NCBI GenBank assembly: GCA_937885165.1
Contig: CAKZZJ010000125.1
Coordinates: 1-10,600, forward strand
DNA length: 10,600 bases
Direction of reading: 5' to 3'
DNA from: an uncultured Caryophanales bacterium
GTDB taxonomy: Bacteria > Bacillota_I > Bacilli_A > Acholeplasmatales > Anaeroplasmataceae
Shown: piece after piece, positions 7,294 through 10,600 of the stretch
How the letters are laid out: each line of letters starts with the position of its first letter
How positions within the stretch are numbered: position 1 is the first letter of the stretch
The notes under the pieces: model-generated
Told to the model about the DNA's origin: nothing
Seen by the model: the letters and a program-made list of their open reading frames with translations, nothing else
Databases searched by the model: none
Position numbers and translations under genes: made by a program

Positions 7294-8482
7294 TTCTAGC
7301 GAAAAACTAGAATATGATTTTATCCAAAAACTGATAAAAAGAAGGAAAGAGCTGGGCATATCTCAACAAGAATTAGCGAGTCTTGCCGGTTTCCCACAGT
7401 CAACTGTCGCAAGATATGAAACTATGAATGTTTCACCATCTTTATCAACATTAATGAAAATCTGCGAAATTCTTAATATTAAATTTAAGCTTAATGAAAT
7501 AAAACCCATTAATAAAAACCTTGTTTTAGTTGTAGATATGCATGGTTGTCCTAATAGATGTAAGCATTGTTGGCTTGGAGACTTGCCGAACAATATAATG
7601 GACGATGGAAGTGATGAGTTAATAGTTAATTTGTTTAAACCATATTTTAAAAACATCACTTTCTATAGTTGGTTAAGGGAACCCGATTTTTGTCAAAATT
7701 ACCAAGAAAGATTCAAAAAAGACAATCTTTTATCTTCAATTCTTCCAAAAAGATTTGAATTAGCATCATTTTATAAGATTGTTAGAGATAAAGAATATGT
7801 AGAATTCTTGAAAGAAGTCGGAACAAAAAAAGTTCAACTTACTTTTTTTGGGCTAAAAGAAATGACTGACAAATACGTTGGAAGAAATGGCGCATATGAA
7901 GAATTAATCGAAGCTTCAAATATTTTAAAAGCAAATAAAATTGAACCCAGATGGCAAATATTCATTAACGAAGAAAATAAAGCTGATGTTGTAAAACTAT
8001 TAGATGTTGCTAAAAAAATGAATATAAATGAAATCATCATTCATGAAGGTAGTTGTGATGGTAATAATATGGGTTTATATGACATTAGAATTAATAAACA
8101 AAATATACCTGATGAAGTAAAACCTTTCTATTTGGATTATGAAAACATATTAACAGAAAAAGAATGCATTGAATTATTAAAAGACGAAGATTCTCACTTT
8201 ATTCCACATTTCGATGATGAAATAGTTTTAAATATAACATCGGATTTTAATGTTTATTTTAATTATACAAATCCGCTTCCAAAGTGGCGTTTAGGAAACA
8301 TTTTAGAAGAAGATATAGAAATAATAATAGAAAGAATTATCAATAATGATGTTGAGGCGATAAGGATTTCTAAAGAAATAAGCATAAAAGAACTAATTAA
8401 AAAATATGGTAATATAAATTCTAATAAAGTTTTTTCTTTAGATGACTATAAAATGTATTTATTAAACTCTCATATTAAATGA
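7274..8482 (+). CDS. XRE-type helix-turn-helix / radical SAM fusion protein
   Basis: 402-residue cytosolic protein. Residues about 14-72 are an XRE/Cro-type HTH (LIKRRKELGISQQELASLAGF, then STVARYE). Residues about 80-270 are a radical SAM core: NLVLVVDMHGCPNRCKHCW supplies CX3CX2C with Cys92, Cys96 and Cys99 for a 4Fe-4S cluster, VQLTFFGLKEMTD (187-199) resembles the barrel's substrate strand, and RWQIFINEEN (226-235) fits a SAM-contacting strand. The tail (about 300-345, FNVYFNYTNPLPKWRLGNILEED) recalls the end of SPASM-type domains but lacks their cysteines, so an auxiliary cluster is unlikely. The start is ATG 7274 with GAGGAA at 7261-7266, inside the end of the DUF1016 gene. The TGA stop is followed by a terminator. 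HTH fused to radical SAM is uncommon; the substrate is unknown. Binding DNA, or sensing through SAM or a cluster, are both inferences. Confidence 0.85.
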   Translation: MSLKINNSSEKLEYDFIQKLIKRRKELGISQQELASLAGFPQSTVARYETMNVSPSLSTLMKICEILNIKFKLNEIKPINKNLVLVVDMHGCPNRCKHCWLGDLPNNIMDDGSDELIVNLFKPYFKNITFYSWLREPDFCQNYQERFKKDNLLSSILPKRFELASFYKIVRDKEYVEFLKEVGTKKVQLTFFGLKEMTDKYVGRNGAYEELIEASNILKANKIEPRWQIFINEENKADVVKLLDVAKKMNINEIIIHEGSCDGNNMGLYDIRINKQNIPDEVKPFYLDYENILTEKECIELLKDEDSHFIPHFDDEIVLNITSDFNVYFNYTNPLPKWRLGNILEEDIEIIIERIINNDVEAIRISKEISIKELIKKYGNINSNKVFSLDDYKMYLLNSHIK

Positions 8483-8524
8483 CTTTGTATTAAGGAATTT
8501 GCTTTTACACATATTAGTATAACT

Positions 8525-8565
8525 GTGTTGATACGAGATTTTTGTCTCAAGTCAGCACTTTTATT
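8525..8565 (+). terminator. Rho-independent terminator of the DUF1016/radical SAM unit
   Basis: A 14-position stem, GTGTTGATACGAGA / TCTCAAGTCAGCAC, has two mismatches and two G-U pairs around a 6-base loop. It is followed by TTTTATTTTATT and lies 42 bases after the radical SAM stop. Confidence 0.8.
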
Positions 8566-8623
8566 TTATTACATTTGTGGAGTTAATTTTATTTTATATT
8601 TTTTAATAAATAGATGTGTTACA

Positions 8624-8653
8624 TTGTTGATTTTTGATTCGAATAGTGATAAT
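8624..8653 (+). promoter_or_regulatory. Possible promoter of the decayed ATPase gene, flanked by TTCGAA palindromes
   Basis: TTGTTG (8624-8629), an 18-base spacer and GATAAT (8648-8653). TTCGAA occurs at 8638-8643 (inside the spacer), 8657-8662 and 8687-8692. These could be operator sites, but a 6-bp AT-leaning word is weak evidence. Confidence 0.4.
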
Positions 8654-8693
8654 AAATTCGAAATTCAAGCAAGAACTGAAGGAGATTTCGAAA

Positions 8694-9112
8694 ATGGAAT
8701 TCAAAAGAGATTTATATCTTAAAAGATTAATAGATGGAATTGACAGTGGATTAATTAAAATTATAACAGGTGTAAGAAGAGTGGGAAAATCATACTTAAT
8801 GAACGATATTTTTTATAATTATCTTTTGAGTCAGGGTATTAAAAAAACAGTATTATTAAATTCGCATTTGATTCAGCTGATGACTTAAATAAAATTGGGG
8901 TTAATATTTTAGAGATAGCAGAACAAAAGAAAAAAGTTCCATCTGAAGATTTTATTGAATTCATTGATAAAAAACATCTGAAAATAATAAATACTATATG
9001 TTGCTAGATGAAATACAGAACCTTGAAGCCTTTGAGTTTGTTTTAAATGGATTTATGAATAAAAGTAAATATGATATATGTAAGTGGATCTAAATCCAAA
9101 TTTTTATCTAAA
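8694..9112 (+). pseudogene. AAA_14-type ATPase, N-terminal remnant with three frameshifts
   Basis: The start ATG 8694 has AAGGAG at 8679-8684. Reading across frames gives MEFKRDLYLKRLIDGIDSGL, then Walker A (ITGVRRVGKSY, about 8763-8795), Walker B (MLLDEIQ, 8998-9018) and the sensor-like SGSKSKFLSK (about 9083-9112). This is the order seen in AAA_14/DUF4143 proteins of about 400 residues. Three small losses break it: one T near 8861, one A in an A-run at 8969-8974, and two bases in a TA run near 9076-9079. All are slippage-type. The similarity ends abruptly after FLSK, where the family normally continues with D..TEFRGRG; here sequence of a different family begins. The first frame stops at 8888, so only a 64-residue stub could be made. 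Part of these shifts could be sequencing error, but the chimeric join could not. Confidence 0.8.
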
Positions 9113-9631
9113 TGGACTGAATTAAATTCACCTCAAATTCAAGTTTTTAGTAATAGAATTGAAATAATATCAACTGGAAGAACCATAAATGAATTATCAA
9201 AAGATGATTTCTTTAAAGGTGTTAGTAAACTAAGAAATCCTGAACTTATGAGAATATTAAGAGAATTAGAGTTTGTTGAACATACTGGTTTTGGTGTTCC
9301 TACTATTGTAAAATATTATGGCAAAGAAGCATTCGAATTCTTAGATGGTTTTGTTAAAGTTACAATACCATTTGATGAAGAAGTAATGGCATCAGTGACA
9401 AATGTCCCTCACGATGTACACGATAATGTCCACGATAATGTCCACGATAATGTCCACGATAATTTAGCTATTATTAAGCAACTTATAAAGGAAAACCCTA
9501 AAATATCGTTACAAGATATGGCTGATAAGATAGGGAAATCAAAAAAGACTGTTCAAAGGATAATTAATGCTACAAATGATATTGTTAGAGTTGGCACTGA
9601 AAAAGGTGGCCATTGGGAAATAAAAGAATAA
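9071..9631 (+). pseudogene. C-terminal half of a second AlbA_2-family ATP-binding regulator, fused to ATPase remnant
   Basis: The open frame runs from ATG 9071. Its first 14 codons (MIYVSGSKSKFLSK) belong to the AAA_14 remnant; from Trp at 9113 it aligns with the intact regulator upstream. WTELNSP corresponds to WKEQNAP, NRIEIISTGR to DRIEILSNGA, EHTGFGVPTIVKYYGKEAFEF to ERTGRGVPTILKSYGEKAFEF, and GGHWEIKE to TGYWEILE. Lost are the whole AlbA_2 domain and the Asn-box (E..INAF.H) of the ATPase, so ATP binding is unlikely. The winged helix (about residues 132-186) is intact, and a VHDN tetrapeptide repeat precedes it. No ribosome site is seen before 9071. A terminator follows. If any protein is made it could act only as a DNA-binding fragment; most likely this is a deletion relic. 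Confidence 0.8.
9416..9463 (+). repeat. Four 12-bp tandem repeats encoding VHDN
   Basis: The unit is GTCCACGATAAT. Units start at 9416 (GTACACGATAAT, one change), 9428, 9440 and 9452. A worn unit (GTCCCTCACGAT) precedes them at 9404-9415. They lie in the linker before the winged helix, the same place as the VVNK repeat of the intact regulator. Confidence 0.95.
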
Positions 9632-9659
9632 TATAAATATTTAATGATATTATAATTAC

Positions 9660-9698
9660 AAGTGGTGGTAATGGAGGAATCCTTTCCATCACTTTTTT
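9660..9698 (+). terminator. Rho-independent terminator after the regulator remnant
   Basis: AAGTGGTGG (9660-9668) pairs with CCATCACTT (9686-9694) with one G-U pair. A T-run continues to 9698. It lies 28 bases after the TAA. Confidence 0.8.
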
Positions 9699-9852
9699 AA
9701 TACTTGAAGGAGCCAGCTATAAATAAATTAAGTAAAAAAATAAAAAAATTGTAATTTATAAAAATCAATGAATTGACGGAATTGATTAAAATTTATCTAA
9801 TAATAAATAATTCATGAGGTATCATATTTAGTTTGGTGTTTTTTACTAATTT
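9699..9852. other. AT-rich spacer with a small hairpin
   Basis: No gene is visible. A 7-bp inverted repeat, AATCAAT / ATTGATT (9763-9769 and 9781-9787), encloses ATTGAC at 9772-9777, the same half-site as in the TetR operator downstream. This may be coincidence. Confidence 0.4.
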
Positions 9853-9869
9853 ATTGACTAACGGTCAAT
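9853..9869 (+). promoter_or_regulatory. TetR-type operator palindrome
   Basis: ATTGAC TAACG GTCAAT is a perfect 6-5-6 inverted repeat lying over the -35 box of the TetR gene. Its position and form are those of a self-repression operator for a TetR-family protein. Confidence 0.8.
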
Positions 9870-9882
9870 TAAATGATATAAT
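9854..9882 (+). promoter_or_regulatory. Promoter of the TetR-flavodoxin operon
   Basis: TTGACT (9854-9859), a 17-base spacer and TATAAT (9877-9882); an overlapping second TATAAT lies at 9882-9887. Transcription from the first -10 should begin at about 9889, the A of the start codon, implying a leaderless mRNA. Confidence 0.8.
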
Positions 9883-9888
9883 ATAATC

Positions 9889-10416
9889 ATGAAATATAAT
9901 AATGATTCAAGAATTATAAAATCAAATGAGAATAAAAAAAGAATAATAGAAGTTGCTTTAAAATTGATTAATGATAATGGTTATGATAATGTATCAGTTG
10001 CTGAAATAACAAAACAAGCGGGGGTGTCTAAAGGAGCATTCTATATACATTTCAAATCTAAAGAAGATTTAATAGAACAAGAAATTAATTTGTTTTATGA
10101 CGATTTAAAGCTTGATGATAATTATTCAACATATGAAAGATTAGAAAACTTCTTATTAAAATCAATTGATCATATTATGGAATCTGGATTAAAAATGGCC
10201 CAAGGATGGTTTTCACATTCTGTTTTAGGCAGTAAATATGGGAATTTAAAACTTAATTATGATAATGAATACATAAAATCATTAGTTGGTAATAGTGTAA
10301 CTGAAATTATTAGTATCTATTATGGAGCACTTAATTTGTGGTGTTTTACAAATGGAAATATCAATCCAAAAGATATCGTTATTAATTATTTAAAAAAATA
10401 TGAGGAGTTAAAGTAA
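9889..10416 (+). CDS. TetR/AcrR-family transcriptional regulator
   Basis: 175-residue DNA-binding repressor. The N-terminal domain (about 15-62) is classic: KKRIIEVALKLINDNGYDNVSVAEITKQAGVSKGAFYIHFKSKEDL, written here in parts, with the recognition helix around VSKGAFYIHF (46-55). The rest (about 65-175) is the all-helical ligand and dimer domain, with no ligand clue visible. It is slightly shorter than the usual 180-200 residues. ATG 9889 is the only sensible start: there is no ribosome site, and the -10 box ends only six bases earlier, so a leaderless transcript is expected. The palindrome at 9853-9869 overlaps the -35, so the gene most likely represses itself and the flavodoxin gene that follows one base after its stop. 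Confidence 0.9.
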   Translation: MKYNNDSRIIKSNENKKRIIEVALKLINDNGYDNVSVAEITKQAGVSKGAFYIHFKSKEDLIEQEINLFYDDLKLDDNYSTYERLENFLLKSIDHIMESGLKMAQGWFSHSVLGSKYGNLKLNYDNEYIKSLVGNSVTEIISIYYGALNLWCFTNGNINPKDIVINYLKKYEELK

Positions 10417-10417
10417 A

Positions 10418-10600
10418 ATGAAATCATTAGTAGTGTTTTATTCAAGAAGAGGAGAAAATTACGCTGTAGGCAATATTAAAGAAGGAAATGCTGAACATAT
10501 TGCGAAAGTTATTCAAAAATTGATTAATTCTGACATTTATGAAATAGTGCCTGTTAAAGATTATGCAAAAGATTATATGGAGTCTACTAAAGAAGCAATG
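10418..10600 (+). CDS. Flavodoxin-family protein, 3' end outside window
   Basis: 61 codons are visible. MKSLVVFYSRRGENYAVG matches the first strand and FMN-phosphate loop of flavodoxins, in the variant (Flavodoxin_4-like) that has YSR.GEN in place of the classical T.S.TGNT loop. The following helix, GNAEHIAKVIQKLINSDIYEIVPV, fits the same fold. Such proteins bind FMN and carry electrons or act as small quinone or flavin reductases in the cytosol. GAGGAG at 10402-10407 is a good ribosome site with 10 spacer bases. The start is one base beyond the TetR stop, so the two form an operon and this gene is probably the TetR protein's main target. Confidence 0.88.
   Translation, partial: MKSLVVFYSRRGENYAVGNIKEGNAEHIAKVIQKLINSDIYEIVPVKDYAKDYMESTKEAM

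Noticed and set aside
8525..8722. Open frame of 65 codons from TTG 8525
   Set aside because: It starts inside the terminator hairpin, runs through the promoter, has no family resemblance and no ribosome site.
9416..9463. Regular short repeats that could suggest a CRISPR array
   Set aside because: The 12-bp units are contiguous with no spacers and lie in frame within a coding sequence.
3420..10600. Search for a direct repeat of the tRNA 3' end as an island attachment site
   Set aside because: No second copy of the CTTGCAGTGAGCACCA region was seen in the window; it could lie beyond the edge.

Overview
The window is AT-rich (about one third G+C or less by eye) and most likely comes from a strictly anaerobic, gut-type Firmicute. 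Two things suggest this: a pyruvate:ferredoxin oxidoreductase with Firmicute-like codon choice, and strong AGGAGG-type ribosome sites. An Erysipelotrichia or Clostridia member would fit, but I cannot name a species. UGA is used as a stop (end of the radical SAM gene), so the code is standard and not mycoplasmal. All recognisable genes lie on the + strand.

Layout. 1-3318: most of nifJ (pyruvate:ferredoxin oxidoreductase), cut by the window edge, then a hairpin. 3366-3439: a compact, unusual tRNA-Thr(GGU) with an encoded CCA, followed by a good terminator. From about 3483 the content is accessory. First comes a two-gene unit (3778-5957) of an AlbA_2/Schlafen-type ATP-binding regulator with a C-terminal winged helix, translationally coupled to a TM1586-type nitroreductase. 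Next is a two-gene unit (6214-8482) of a DUF1016/YhcG-type PD-(D/E)XK nuclease overlapping an HTH-radical SAM fusion protein, with its own promoter and terminator. Then comes a decayed chimera (8694-9631): the front of an AAA_14-type ATPase, broken by three small frameshifts, joined to the back half of a second AlbA_2-family regulator. The window ends with a TetR regulator under a clear self-operator and the start of a flavodoxin gene (9889-10600).

Most interesting signals. (1) The AlbA_2 regulator's promoter carries three copies of TATTAACCAC. The same word occurs twice, inverted, inside the regulator's own linker-coding DNA (VVNK...VVNK), with up to 13 bp identical. This suggests that the amino-acid repeat in the linker is also a DNA operator. 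The second, decayed regulator has a different 12-bp tandem repeat (VHDN x4) at the equivalent linker. (2) The DUF1016 nuclease and HTH-radical SAM pair looks like a compact two-component system of unknown function, possibly defence or toxin-like. (3) An odd tRNA sits six bases after the nifJ hairpin, at the edge of the accessory block.

All family assignments come from reading motifs by eye; no database search was run.
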